DNA of 64,000 bases, taken from NCBI GenBank assembly GCA_964057225.1, contig OZ059898.1, forward strand, positions 2,728,001 through 2,792,000, read 5' to 3'. The translations under genes were made by a program, and so were the position numbers. Numbering within the stretch: position 1 is the stretch's first letter; each line of letters opens with the position of its first letter. The notes beneath the pieces are model-generated. The model saw nothing but the letters and a program-made list of their open reading frames with translations, made no database searches and was not told where the DNA came from. Origin of the DNA: Auanema rhodensis (Eukaryota; Nematoda; Chromadorea; Rhabditida; Rhabditidae). Below, in pieces: positions 10,181 to 24,219 of the stretch.

Positions 10181-12286
10181 CGATCTGTGTTATCAGATTT
10201 GCGCTAGCTTAAAAATGCACCGAGATATCAACTGATATAAGTTCACACTTATATCCTCGATTTTCACCCTGAAGAATTAATTTTTTCGTTAAATAACATT
10301 GTCCATCGTCTTTGCCTTGAAAAATGGAATCTTAAAACATCTAATTTTTGCTAAATTATTTTGAAATTTTTCGAAAAAATTTTTGTCAAAATGTTTTTGG
10401 AAGCAATGTTGAGTGTACATGGAAACTCAACATACACTAATGCATCATTTTTCAAACGATCATAACTAATTTTTGTATCAAGTCTTTCTCAATGTAATAT
10501 AGTGCATTCGATGCGGATTTTTAAGCTGCGTCGATCTGTGTTATCAGATTTGCGCTAGCTTAAAAATGCACCGAGATATCAACTGATATAAGTTCACACT
10601 TATATCCTCGATTTTCACCCTGAAGAATTAATTTTTTCGTTGAATAACATTGTCCATCGTCTTTGCCTTGAAAAATGGAATCTAAAAACATCTACTTTTT
10701 GCTAAATTATTTTGAAATTTTTCGAAAAAATTTTTGTCAAAATGTTTTTGGAAGCAATGTTGAGTGTACATGGAAACTCAACATACACTAATGCATCATT
10801 TTTCAAACGATCATAACTAATTTTTGTATCAAGCGTTTTTCAATGTAGTATAGTGCATTCGATGCGGATTTTTAAGCTGCGTCGATCTGTGTTATCAGAT
10901 TTGCGCTAGCTTAAAAATGCACCGAGATATCAACTGATATAAGTTCACACTTATATCCTCGATTTTCACCCTGAAGAAATAATTTTTTCGTTGAATATTA
11001 TTGTCCATCGTCTTTGCCTTGAAAAATGGAATCTTGAAACATCTACTTTTTGCTAAATTATTTTGAAATTTTTCGAAAAAATTTTTGTCAAAATGTTTTT
11101 GGAAGCAATGTTGAGTGTACATGGAAACTCAACATACACTAATGCATCATTTTTCAAACGATCATAACTAATTTTTGTATCAAGTGTCTCTCAATGTAAT
11201 ATAGTGCATTCGATGCGGATTTTTAAGCTGCGTCGATCTGTGTTATCAGATTTGCGCTAGCTTAAAAATGCACCGAGATATCAACTGATATAAGTTCACA
11301 CTTATATCCTCGATTTTCACCCTGAAGAATTAATTTTTTCGTTAAATAACATTGTCCATCGTCTTTGCCTTGAAAAATGGAATCTTAAAACATCTAATTT
11401 TTGCTAAATTATTTTGAAATTTTTCGAAAAAATTTTTGTCAAAATGTTTTTGGAAGCAATGTTGAGTGTACATGGAAACTCAACATACACTAATGCATCA
11501 TTTTTCAAACGATCATAACTAATTTTTGTATCAAGTGTTTCTCAATGTAATATAGTGCATTCGATGCGGATTTTTAAGCTGCGTCGATCTGTGTTATCAG
11601 ATTTGCGCTAGCTTAAAAATGCACCGAGATATCAACTGATATAAGTTCACACTTATATCCTCGATTTTCACCCTGAAGAATTAATTTTTTCGTTGAATAA
11701 CATTGTCCATCGTCTTTGCCTTGAAAAATGGAATCTAAAAACATCTACTTTTTGCTAAATTATTTTGAAATTTTTCGAAAAAATTTTTGTCAAAATGTTT
11801 TTGGAAGCAATGTTGAGTGTACATGGAAACTCAACATACACTAATGCATCATTTTTCAAACGATCATAACTAATTTTTGTATCAAGCGTTTTTCAATGTA
11901 GTATAGTGCATTCGATGCGGATTGTTAAGCTGCGTCGATCTGTGTTATCAGATTTGCGCTAGCTTAAAAATGCACCGAGATATCAACTGATATAAGTTCA
12001 CACTTATATCCTCGATTTTCACCCTGAAGAAATAATTTTTTCGTTGAATATTATTGTCCATCGTCTTTGCCTTGAAAAATGGAATCTTGAAACATCTACT
12101 TTTTGCTAAATTATTTTGAAATTTTTCGAAAAAATTTTTGTCAAAATGTTTTTGGAAGCAATGTTGAGTGTACATGGAAACTCAACATACACTAATGCAT
12201 CATTTTTCAAACGATCATAACTAATTTTTGTATCAAGTGTCTCTCAATGTAATATAGTGCATTCGATGCGGATTTTTAAGCTGCGT
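10181..12286 (+). repeat. two adjacent 3-copy units (copies 30-32 and 33-35)
   Basis: Two 1053-bp units lie side by side. In each, the first copy has the uncommon CGTTAAATAAC and CTTAAAACATCTAA, the second ends AAGCGTTTTTCAATG, and the third has AAATAATTTTTTCG with TTGAATATTATTG and ends AAGTGTCTCTCAATG. Shared rare changes indicate a recent unit duplication. A related unit follows at copies 40-42 (13691-14743), without the TTAAATAAC change. Confidence 0.8.
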
Positions 12287-13690
12287 CGATCTGTGTTATC
12301 AGATTTGCGCTAGCTTAAAAATGCACCGAGATATCAACTGATATAAGTTCACACTTATATCCTCGATTTTCACCCTGAAGAATTAATTTTTTCGTTGAAT
12401 AACATTGTCCATCGTCTTTGCCTTGAAAAATGGAATCTTAAAACATCTAATTTTTGCTAAATTATTTTGAAATTTTTCGAAAAAATTTTTGTCAAAATGT
12501 TTTTGGAAGCAATGTTGAGTGTACATGGAAACTCAACATACACTAATGCATCATTTTTCAAACGATCATAACTAATTTTTGTATCAAGTGTTTCTCAATG
12601 TAATATAGTGCATTCGATGCGGATTTTTAAGCTGCGTCGATCTGTGTTATCAGATTTGCGCTAGCTTAAAAATGCACCGAGATATCAACTGATATAAGTT
12701 CACACTTATATCCTCGATTTTCACCCTGAAGAATTAATTTTTTCGTCGAATAACATTGTCCATCGTCTTTGCCTTGAAAAATGGAATCTAAAAACATCTA
12801 CTTTTTGCTAAATTATTTTGAAATTTTTCGAAAAAATTTTTGTCAAAATGTTTTTGGAAGCAATGTTGAGTGTACATGGAAACTCAACATACACTAATGC
12901 ATCATTTTTCTAACGATCATAACTAATTTTTGTATTAAGTTTTTCTCAATGTAGTATAGTGCATTCGATGCGGATTTTTAAGCTGCGTCGATCTGTGTTA
13001 TCAGATTTGCGCTAGCTTAAAAATGCACCGAGATATCAACTGATATAAGTTCACACTTATATCCTCGATTTTCACCCTGAAGAATTAATTTTTTCGTTGA
13101 ATAACATTGTCCATCGTCTTTGCCTTGAAAAATGGAATCTTAAAACATCTAATTTTTGCTAAATTATTTTGAAATTTTTCGAAAAAATTTTTGTCAAAAT
13201 GTTTTTGGAAGCAATGTTGAGTGTACATGGAAACTCAACATACACTAATGCATCATTTTTCAAACGATCATAACTAATTTTTGTATCAAGTGTTTCTCAA
13301 TGTAATATAGTGCATTCGATGCGGATTTTTAAGCTGCGTCGATCTGTGTTATCAGATTTGCGCTAGCTTAAAAATGCACCGAGATATCAACTGATATAAG
13401 TTCACACTTATATCCTCGATTTTCACCCTGAAGAATTAATTTTTTCGTTGAATAACATTGTCCATCGTCTTTGCCTTGAAAAATGGAATCTAAAAACATC
13501 TACTTTTTGCTAAATTATTTTGAAATTTTTCGAAAAAATTTTTGTCAAAATGTTTTTGGAAGCAATGTTGAGTGTACATGGAAACTCAACATACACTAAT
13601 GCATCATTTTTCTAACGATCATAACTAATTTTTGTATTAAGCTTTTCTCAATGTAGTATAGTGCATTCGATGCGGATTTTTAAGCTGCGT
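12287..13690 (+). repeat. two 2-copy units (copies 36-39)
   Basis: The CTTAAAACATCTAA type ending in TGTTTCTCAATGTAAT alternates with the CTAAAAACATCTAC type ending in TTCTAACG and TTTTCTCAATGTAGT, a 702-bp period. The pattern was interrupted by the 3-copy unit of copies 40-42 and resumes at 14744. Confidence 0.75.
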
Positions 13691-14743
13691 CGATCTGTGT
13701 TATCAGATTTGCGCTAGCTTAAAAATGCACCGAGATATCAACTGATATAAGTTCACACTTATATCCTCGATTTTCACCCTGAAGAATTAATTTTTTCGTT
13801 GAATAACATTGTCCATCGTCTTTGCCTTGAAAAATGGAATCTTAAAACATCTACTTTTTGCTAAATTATTTTGAAATTTTTCGAAAAAATTTTTGTCAAA
13901 ATGTTTTTGGAAGCAATGTTGAGTGTACATGGAAACTCAACATACACTAATGCATCATTTTTCAAACGATCATAACTAATTTTTGTATCAAGTGTTTCTC
14001 AATGTAATATAGTGCATTCGATGCGGATTTTTAAGCTGCGTCGATCTGTGTTATCAGATTTGCGCTAGCTTGAAAATGCACCGAGATATCAACTGATATA
14101 AGTTCACACTTATATCCTCGATTTTCACCCTGAAGAATTAATTTTTTCGTTGAATAACATTGTCCATCGTCTTTGCCTTGAAAAATGGAATCTAAAAACA
14201 TCTACTTTTTGCTAAATTATTTTGAAATTTTTCGAAAAAATTTTTGTCAAAATGTTTTTGGAAGCAATGTTGAGTGTACATGGAAACTCAACATACACTA
14301 ATGCATCATTTTTCAAACGATCATAACTAATTTTTGTATCAAGCGTTTTTCAATGTAGTATAGTGCATTCGATGCGGATTTTTAAGCTGCGTCGATCTGT
14401 GTTATCAGATTTGCGCTAGCTTAAAAATGCACCGAGATATCAACTGATATAAGTTCACACTTATATCCTCGATTTTCACCCTGAAGAAATAATTTTTCCG
14501 TTGAATATTATTGTCCATCGTCTTTGCCTTGAAAAATGGAATCTTGAAACATCTACTTTTTGCCAAATTATTTTGAAATTTTTCGAAAAAATTTTTGTCA
14601 AAATGTTTTTGGAAGCAATGTTGAGTGTACATGGAAACTCAACATACACTAATGCATCATTTTTCAAACGATCATAACTAATTTTTGTATCAAGTGTCTC
14701 TCAATGTAATATAGTGCATTCGATGCGGATTTTTAAGCTGCGT

Positions 14744-16849
14744 CGATCTGTGTTATCAGATTTGCGCTAGCTTAAAAATGCACCGAGATATCAACTGATA
14801 TAAGTTCACACTTATATCCTCGATTTTCACCCTGAAGAATTAATTTTTTCGTTGAATAACATTGTCCATCGTCTTTGCCTTGAAAAATGGAATCTTAAAA
14901 CATCTAATTTTTGCTAAATTATTTTGAAATTTTTCGAAAAAATTTTTGTCAAAATGTTTTTGGAAGCAATGTTGAGTGTACATGGAAACTCAACATACAC
15001 TAATGCATCATTTTTCAAACGATCATAACTAATTTTTGTATCAAGTGTTTCTCAATGTAATATAGTGCATTCGATGCGGATTTTTAAGCTGCGTCGATCT
15101 GTGTTATCAGATTTGCGCTAGCTTAAAAATGCACCGAGATATCAACTGATATAAGTTCACACTTATATCCTCGATTTTCACCCTGAAGAATTAATTTTTT
15201 CGTTGAATAACATTGTCCATCGTCTTTGCCTTGAAAAATGGAATCTAAAAACATCTACTTTTTGCTAAATTATTTTGAAATTTTTCGAAAAAATTTTTGT
15301 CAAAATGTTTTTGGAAGCAATGTTGAGTGTACATGGAAACTCAACATACACTAATGCATCATTTTTCTAACGATCATAACTAATTTTTGTATTAAGCTTT
15401 TCTCAATGTAGTATAGTGCATTCGATGCGGATTTTTAAGCTGCGTCGATCTGTGTTATCAGATTTGCGCTAGCTTAAAAATGCACCGAGATATCAACTGA
15501 TATAAGTTCACACTTATATCCTCGATTTTCACCCTGAAGAATTAATTTTTTCGTTGAATAACATTGTCCATCGTCTTTGCCTTGAAAAATGGAATCTTAA
15601 AACATCTAATTTTTGCTAAATTATTTTGAAATTTTTCGAAAAAATTTTTGTCAAAATGTTTTTGGAAGCAATGTTGAGTGTACATGGAAACTCAACATAC
15701 ACTAATGCATCATTTTTCAAACGATCATAACTAATTTTTGTATCAAGTGTTTCTCAATGTAATATAGTGCATTCGATGCGGATTTTTAAGCTGCGTCGAT
15801 CTGTGTTATCAGATTTGCGCTAGCTTAAAAATGCACCGAGATATCAACTGATATAAGTTCACACTTATATCCTCGATTTTCACCCTGAAGAATTAATTTT
15901 TTCGTTGAATAACATTGTCCATCGTCTTTGCCTTGAAAAATGGAATCTAAAAACATCTACTTTTTGCTAAATTATTTTGAAATTTTTCGAAAAAATTTTT
16001 GTCAAAATGTTTTTGGAAGCAATGTTGAGTGTACATGGAAACTCAACATACACTAATGCATCATTTTTCTAACGATCATAACTAATTTTTGTATTAAGCT
16101 TTTCTCAATGTAGTATAGTGCATTCGATGCGGATTTTTAAGCTGCGTCGATCTGTGTTATCAGATTTGCGCTAGCTTAAAAATGCACCGAGATATCAACT
16201 GATATAAGTTCACACTTATATCCTCGATTTTCACCCTGAAGAATTAATTTTTTCGTTGAATAACATTGTCCATCGTCTTTGCCTTGAAAAATGGAATCTT
16301 AAAACATCTAATTTTTGCTAAATTATTTTGAAATTTTTCGAAAAAATTTTTGTCAAAATGTTTTTGGAAGCAATGTTGAGTGTACATGGAAACTCAACAT
16401 ACACTAATGCATCATTTTTCAAACGATCATAACTAATTTTTGTATCAAGTGTTTCTCAATGTAATATAGTGCATTCGATGCGGATTTTTAAGCTGCGTCG
16501 ATCTGTGTTATCAGATTTGCGCTAGCTTAAAAATGCACCGAGATATCAACTGATATAAGTTCACACTTATATCCTCGATTTTCACCCTGAAGAATTAATT
16601 TTTTCGTTGAATAACATTGTCCATCGTCTTTGCCTTGAAAAATGGAATCTAAAAACATCTACTTTTTGCTAAATTATTTTGAAATTTTTCGAAAAAATTT
16701 TTGTCAAAATGTTTTTGGAAGCAATGTTGAGTGTACATGGAAACTCAACATACACTAATGCATCATTTTTCAAACGATCATAACTAATTTTTGTATCAAG
16801 TGTTTCTCAATGTAATATAGTGCATTCGATGCGGATTTTTAAGCTGCGT
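14744..16849 (+). repeat. three 2-copy units (copies 43-48)
   Basis: The same alternation with 702-bp period occurs three times. The last copy (48) breaks it by ending CAAGTGTTTCTCAATGTAAT with CAAACGATC rather than CTAACGATC, so the dimer pattern decays at this edge. Confidence 0.75.
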
Positions 16850-17902
16850 CGATCTGTGTTATCAGATTTGCGCTAGCTTAAAAATGCACCGAGATATCAA
16901 CTGATATAAGTTCACACTTATATCCTCGATTTTCACCCTGAAGAATTAACTTTTTCGTTGAATAACATTGTCTATCGTCTTTGCCTTGAAAAATGGAATC
17001 TAAAAACATCTACTTTTTGGTAAATTATTTTGAAATTTTTCGAAAAAATTTTTGTCAAAATGTTTTTGGAAGCAATGTTGAGTGTACATGGAAACTCAAC
17101 ATACACTAATGCATCATTTTTCAAACGATCATAACTAATTTTTGTATCAAGCGTTTTTCAATGTAGTATAGTGCATTCGATGCGGATTTTTAAGCTGCGT
17201 CGATCTGTGTTATCAGATTTGCGCTAGCTTAAAAATGCACCGAGATATCAACTGATATAAGTTCACACTTATATCCTCGATTTTCACCCTGAAGAATTAA
17301 TTTTTTCGTTGAATAACATTGTCCATCGTCTTTGCCTTGAAAAATGGAATCTTAAAACATCTACTTTTTGCTAAATTATTTTGAAATTTTTCGAAAAAAT
17401 TTTTGTCAAAATGTTTTTGGAAGCAATGTTGAGTGTACATGGAAACTCAACATACACTAATGCATCATTTTTCAAACGATCATAACTAATTTTTGTATCA
17501 AGTGTTTCTCAATGTAATATAGTGCATTCGATGCGGATTTTTAAGCTGCGTCGATCTGTGTTATCAGATTTGCGCTAGCTTAAAAATGCACCGAGATATC
17601 AACTGATATAAGTTCACACTTATATCCTCGATTTTCACCCTGAAGAATTAATTTTTTCGTTGAATAACATTGTCCATCGTCTTTGCCATGAAAAATGGAA
17701 TCTAAAAACATCTACTTTTTGCTAAATTATTTTGAAATTTTTCGAAACAATTTTTGTCAAAATGTTTTTGGAAGCAATGTTGAGTGTACATGGAAACTCA
17801 ACATACACTAATGCATCATTTTTCAAACGATCATAACTAATTTTTGTATTAAGCTTTTCTCAATGTAGTATAGTGCATTCGATGCGGATTTTTAAGCTGC
17901 GT

Positions 17903-20709
17903 CGATCTGTGTTATCAGATTTGCGCTAGCTTAAAAATGCACCGAGATATCAACTGATATAAGTTCACACTTATATCCTCGATTTTCACCCTGAAGAATT
18001 AACTTTTTCGTTGAATAACATTGTCTATCGTCTTTGCCTTGAAAAATGGAATCTAAAAACATCTACTTTTTGCTAAATTATTCTGAAATTTTTCGAAAAA
18101 ATTTTTGTCAAAATGTTTTTGGAAGCAATGTTGAGTGTACATGGGAACTCAACATACACTAATGCATCATTTTTCAAACAATCATAACTAATTTTTGTAT
18201 TAAGCTTTTCTCAATGTAGTATAGTGCATTCGATGCGGATTTTTAAGCTGCGTCGATCTGTGTTATCAGATTTGCGCTAGCTTAAAATGCACCGAGATAT
18301 CAACTGATATAAGTTCACACTTATATCCTCGATTTTCACCCTGAAGAATTAACTTTTTCGTTGAATAACATTGTCTATCGTCTTTGCCTTGAAAAATGGA
18401 ATCTAAAAACATCTACTTTTTGGTAAATTATTTTGAAATTTTTCGAAAAAATTTTTGTCAAAATGTTTTTGGAAGCAATGTTGAGTGTACATGGAAACTC
18501 AACATACACTAATGCATCATTTTTCAAACGATCATAACTAATTTTTGTATTAAGCTTTTCTCAATGTAGTATAGTGCATTCGATGCGGATTTTTAAGCTG
18601 CGTCGATCTGTGTTATCAGATTTGCGCTAGCTTAAAAATGCACCGAGATATCAACTGATATAAGTTCACACTTATATCCTCGATTTTCACCCTGAAGAAT
18701 TAACTTTTTCGTTGAATAACATTGTCTATCGTCTTTGCCTTGAAAAATGGAATCTAAAAACATCTACTTTTTGCTAAATTATTCTGAAATTTTTCGAAAA
18801 AATTTTTGTCAAAATGTTTTTGGAAGCAATGTTGAGTGTACATGGGAACTCAACATACACTAATGCATCATTTTTCAAACAATCATAACTAATTTTTGTA
18901 TTAAGCTTTTCTCAATGTAGTATAGTGCATTCGATGCGGATTTTTAAGCTGCGTCGATCTGTGTTATCAGATTTGCGCTAGCTTAAAAATGCACCGAGAT
19001 ATCAACTGATATAAGTTCACACTTATATCCTCGATTTTCACCCTGAAGAATTAACTTTTTCGTTGAATAACATTGTCTATCGTCTTTGCCTTGAAAAATG
19101 GAATCTAAAAACATCTACTTTTTGGTAAATTATTTTGAAATTTTTCGAAAAAATTTTTGTCAAAATGTTTTTGGAAGCAATGTTGAGTGTACATGGAAAC
19201 TCAACATACACTAATGCATCATTTTTCAAACGATCATAACTAATTTTTGTATTAAGCGTTTTTCAATGTACTATAGTGCATTCGATGCGGATTTTTAAGC
19301 TGCGTCGATCTGTGTTATCAGATTTGCGCTAGCTTAAAAATGCACCGAGATATCAACTGATATAAGTTCACACTTATATCCTCGATTTTCACCCTGAAGA
19401 AATAATTTTTTCGTTGAATATTATTGTCCATCGTCTTTGCCTTGAAAAATGGAATCTTGAAACATCTACTTTTTGCTAAATTATTTTGAAATTTTTCGAA
19501 AAAATTTTTGTCAAAATGTTTTTGGAAGCAATGTTGAGTGTACATGGAAACTCAACATACACTAATGCATCATTTTTCAAACGATCATAACTAATTTTTG
19601 TATTAAGCGTTTTTCAATGTACTATAGTGCATTCGATGCGGATTTTTAAGCTGCGTCGATCTGTGTTATCAGATTTGCGCTAGCTTAAAAATGCACCGAG
19701 ATATCAACTGATATAAGTTCACACTTATATCCTCGATTTTCACCCTGAAGAAATAATTTTTTCGTTGAATATTATTGTCCATCGTCTTTGCCTTGAAAAA
19801 TGGAATCTTGAAACATCTACTTTTTGCTAAATTATTTTGAAATTTTTCGAAAAAAGTTTTGTCAAAATGTTTTTGGAAGCAATGTTGAGTGTACATGGAA
19901 ACTCAACATACACTAATGCATCATTTTTCAAACGATCATAACTAATTTTTGTATCAAGTGTTTCTCAATGTAATATAGTGCATTCGATGCGGATTTTTAA
20001 GCTGCGTCGATCTGTGTTATCAGATTTGCGCTAGCTTAAAAATGCACCGAGATATCAACTGATATAAGTTCACACTTATATCCTCGATTTTCACCCTGAA
20101 GAATTAATTTTTTCGTTGAATAACATTGTCCATCGTCTTTGCCTTGAAAAATGAAATCTTAAAACATCTAATTTTTGCTAAATTATTTTGAAATTTTTCG
20201 AAAAAATTTTTGTCAAAATGTTTTTGGAAGCAATGTTGAGTGTACATGGAAACTCAACATACACTAATGCATCATTTTTCAAACGATCATAACTAATTTT
20301 TGTATCAAGTGTTTCTCAATGTAATATAGTGCATTCGATGCGGATTTTTAAGCTGCGTCGATCTGTGTTATCAGATTTGCGCTAGCTTAAAAATGCACCG
20401 AGATATCAACTGATATAAGTTCACACTTATATCCTCGATTTTCACCCTGAAGAATTAATTTTTTCGTTGAATAACATTGTCCATCGTCTTTGCCTTGAAA
20501 AATGGAATCTAAAAACATCTACTTTTTGCTAAATTATTTTGAAATTTTTCGAAAAAATTTTTGTCAAAATGTTTTTGGAAGCAATGTTGAGTGTACATGG
20601 AAACTCAACATACACTAATGCATCATTTTTCAAACGATCATAACTAATTTTTGTATCAAGTGTTTCTCAATGTAATATAGTGCATTCGATGCGGATTTTT
20701 AAGCTGCGT
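17903..20709 (+). repeat. array segment C: transitional copies 52-59
   Basis: Copies 52 and 54 share CATGGGAACTC and CAAACAATC, and copies 53 and 55 share TTTTTGGTAAATT, so 52-55 is a 702-bp dimer repeated twice. Copy 53 is 350 bp because one A is missing at about 18283. Copies 55 and 56 share the private GTACTATAG. Copies 56 and 57 are two successive TTGAATATTATTG copies, which is unusual because that type normally occurs singly. Confidence 0.75.
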
Positions 20710-22113
20710 CGATCTGTGTTATCAGATTTGCGCTAGCTTAAAAATGCACCGAGATATCAACTGATATAAGTTCACACTTATATCCTCGATTTTCACCCTG
20801 AAGAAATAATTTTTTCGTTGAATAACATTGTCCATCGTCTTTGCCTTGAAAAATGGAATCTAAAAACATCTACTTTTTGCTAAATTATTTTGAAATTTTT
20901 CGAAAAAATTTTTGTCAAAATGTTTTTGGAAGCAATGTTGAGTGTACATGGAAACTCAACATACACTAATGCATCATTTTTCAAACGATCATAACTAATT
21001 TTTGTATCAAGCGTTTTTCAATGTAGTATAGTGCATTCGATGCGGATTTTTAAGCTGCGTCGATCTGTGTTATCAGATTTGCGCTAGCTTAAAAATGCAC
21101 CGAGATATCAACTGATATAAGTTCACACTTATATCCTCGATTTTCACCCTGAAGAAATAATTTTTTCGTTGAATATTAATGTCCATCGTCTTTGCCTTGA
21201 AAAATGGAATCTTGAAACATCTACTTTTTGCTAAATTATTTTGAAATTTTTCGAAAAAATTTTTGTCAAAATGTTTTTGGAAGCAATGTTGAGTGTACAT
21301 GGAAACTCAACATACACTAATGCATCATTTTTCAAACGATCATAACTAATTTTTGTATCAAGCGTTTCTCAATGTAATATAGTGCATTCGATGCGGATTT
21401 TTAAGCTGCGTCGATCTGTGTTATCAGATTTGCGCTAGCTTAAAAATGCACCGAGATATCAACTGATATAAGTTCACACTTATATCCTCGATTTTCACCC
21501 TGAAGAATTAATTTTTTCGTTGAATAACATTGTCCATCGTCTTTGCCTTGAAAAATGGAATCTAAAAACATCTACTTTTTGCTAAATTATTTTGAAATTT
21601 TTCGAAACAATTTTTGTCAAAATGTTTTTGGAAGCAATGTTGAGTGTACATGGAAACTCAACATACACTAATGCATCATTTTTCAAACGGTCATAACTAA
21701 TTTTTGTATCAAGCGTTTCTTAATGTAGTATAGTGCATTCGATCCGGATTTTTAAGCTGCGTCGATCTGTGTTATCAGATTTGCGCTAGCTTAAAAATGC
21801 ACCGAGATATCAACTGATATAAGTTCACACTTATATCCTCGATTTTCACCCTGAAGAATTAATTTTTTTGTTGAATAACATTGTCCATCGTCTTTGCCTT
21901 GAAAAATGGAATCTAAAAACATCTACTTTTTGCTAAATTATTTTGAAATTTTTCGAAAAAATTTTTGTCAAAATGTTTTTGGAAGCAATGTTGAGTGTAC
22001 ATGGAAACTCAACATACACTAATGCATCATTTTTCAAACGATCATAACTAATTTTTGTATCAAGCGTTTCTCAATGTAATATAGTGCATTCGATGCGGAT
22101 TTTTAAGCTGCGT
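20710..22113 (+). repeat. 4-copy unit, first instance (copies 60-63)
   Basis: This unit is 1404 bp. Its second copy carries TTGAATATTAATG in place of the usual TTGAATATTATTG and ends AAGCGTTTCTCAATGTAAT. Its third copy has CGAAACAATTT and CGATCCGG, and the fourth has T at monomer position 107. The next 1404 bases repeat the same order, including the private TATTAATG. Confidence 0.8.
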
Positions 22114-23517
22114 CGATCTGTGTTATCAGATTTGCGCTAGCTTAAAAATGCACCGAGATATCAACTGATATAAGTTCACACTTATATCCTCGATTTTCAC
22201 CCTGAAGAATTAATTTTTTCGTTGAATAACATTGTCCATCGTCTTTGCCTTGAAAAATGGAATCTAAAAACATCTACTTTTTGCTAAATTATTTTGAAAT
22301 TTTTCGAAAAAATTTTTGTCAAAATGTTTTTGGAAGCAATGTTGAGTGTACATGGAAACTCAACATACACTAATGCATCATTTTTCAAACGATCATAACT
22401 AATTTTTGTATCAAGCGTTTTTCAATGTAGTATAGTGCATTCGATGCGGATTTTTAAGCTGCGTCGATCTGTGTTATCAGATTTGCGCTAGCTTAAAAAT
22501 GCACCGAGATATCAACTGATATAAGTTCACACTTATATCCTCGATTTTCACCCTGAAGAAATAATTTTTTCGTTGAATATTAATGTCCATCGTCTTTGCC
22601 TTGAAAAATGGAATCTTGAAACATCTACTTTTTGCTAAATTATTTTGAAATTTTTCGAAAAAATTTTTGTCAAAATGTTTTTGGAAGCAATGTTGAGTGT
22701 ACATGGAAACTCAACATACACTAATGCATCATTTTTCAAACGATCATAACTAATTTTTGTATCAAGCGTTTCTCAATGTAATATAGTGCATTCGATGCGG
22801 ATTTTTAAGCTGCGTCGATCTGTGTTATCAGATTTGCGCTAGCTTAAAAATGCACCGAGATATCAACTGATATAAGTTCACACTTATATCCTCGATTTTC
22901 ACCCTGAAGAATTAATTTTTTCGTTGAATAACATTGTCCATCGTCTTTGCCTTGAAAAATGGAATCTAAAAACATCTACTTTTTGCTAAATTATTTTGAA
23001 ATTTTTCGAAACAATTTTTGTCAAAATGTTTTTGGAAGCAATGTTGAGTGTACATGGAAACTCAACATACACTAATGCATCATTTTTCAAACGGTCATAA
23101 CTAATTTTTGTATCAAGCGTTTCTTAATGTAGTATAGTGCATTCGATCCGGATTTTTAAGCTGCGTCGATCTGTGTTATCAGATTTGCGCTAGCTTAAAA
23201 ATGCACCGAGATATCAACTGATATAAGTTCACACTTATATCCTCGATTTTCACCCTGAAGAATTAATTTTTTTGTTGAATAACATTGTCCATCGTCTTTG
23301 CCTTGAAAAATGGAATCTAAAAACATCTACTTTTTGCTAAATTATTTTGAAATTTTTCGAAAAAATTTTTGTCAAAATGTTTTTGGAAGCAATGTTGAGT
23401 GTACATGGAAACTCAACATACACTAATGCATCATTTTTCAAACGATCATAACTAATTTTTGTATTAAGCTTTTCTCAATGTAGTATAGTGCATTCGATGC
23501 GGATTTTTAAGCTGCGT
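22114..23517 (+). repeat. 4-copy unit, second instance (copies 64-67)
   Basis: This repeats the preceding 1404-bp unit. Copies 65 and 66 match 61 and 62 in all type positions I read, including TATTAATG. The first copy has TTAATT where copy 60 has AATAATT, and the last copy ends AAGCTTTTCTCAATGTAG rather than AAGCGTTTCTCAATGTAAT, which marks the boundary of the duplicated segment. Confidence 0.8.
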
Positions 23518-24219
23518 CGATCTGTGTTATCAGATTTGCGCTAGCTTAAAAATGCACCGAGATATCAACTGATATAAGTTCACACTTATATCCTCGATTT
23601 TCACCCTGAAGAATTAACTTTTTCGTTGAATAACATTGTCTATCGTCTTTGCCTTGAAAAATGGAATCTAAAAACATCTACTTTTTGGTAAATTATTTTG
23701 AAATTTTTCGAAAAAATTTTTGTCAAAATGTTTTTGGAAGCAATGTTGAGTGTACATGGAAACTCAACATACACTAATGCATCATTTTTCAAACGATCAT
23801 AACTAATTTTTGTATTAAGCGTTTTTTAATGTAGTATAGTGCATTCGATGCGGATTTTTAAGCTGCGTCGATCTGTGTTATCAGATTTGCGCTAGCTTAA
23901 AAATGCACCGAGATATCAACTGATATAAGTTCACACTTATATCCTCGATTTTCACCCTGAAGAAATAATTTTTTCGTTGAATATTATTGTCCATCGTCTT
24001 TGCCTTGAAAAATGGAATCTTGAAACATCTACTTTTTGCTAAATTATTTTGAAATTTTTCGAAAAAATTTTTGTCAAAATGTTTTTGGAAGCAATGTTGA
24101 GTGTACATGGAAACTCAACATACACTAATGCATCATTTTTCAAACGATCATAACTAATTTTTGTATCAAGTGTTTCTCAATGTAATATAGTGCATTCGAT
24201 GCGGAGTTTTAAGCTGCGT
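22816..24219 (+). repeat. cassette a-c-e-f (copies 66-69)
   Basis: Six types recur in fixed order over the next 22 kb. Type a has CGAAACAATTT and ends CGATCCGG. Type b has T107 and ends CGATCCGG. Type c has T107 and ends AAGCTTTTCTC. Type d has TTAAC with C181. Type e has TTAAC with TTTTTGGTAAATT and ends TTAAGCG. Type f has TTGAATATTATTG with CTTGAAACATC and ends AAGTGTTTCTC. This cassette lacks b and d. It overlaps the second 4-copy unit. Confidence 0.75.

Larger units (their letters stand above)
8777..17902 (+). repeat. array segment B: copies 26-51, dimer and trimer patterns
   Basis: Copies here mostly start TTAATTTTTTCG. They alternate between a type with CTTAAAACATCTAATTTTTG ending in CAAGTGTTTCTCAATGTAAT and a type with CTAAAAACATCTAC ending in TTCTAACGATC and AAGCTTTTCTC. 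Trimers that include a TTGAATATTATTG copy are interleaved. Copies 28-29 and 36-37 share a private TTCGTCGAAT. No gene is present. Confidence 0.8.

Noticed and set aside
10895-11122. A minus-strand open frame of 75 codons starting ATG TAC ACT, repeated in many TTGAATATTATTG copies (for example 11948-12175, 14405-14632, 19318-19545, 57930-58157), with 73-codon forms at 44948-48679.
   Set aside because: It lies inside the satellite and is open only because that monomer type lost stop codons by chance substitutions. It has no recognisable domain, stays confined to one copy, and its variants follow monomer types rather than codon positions.
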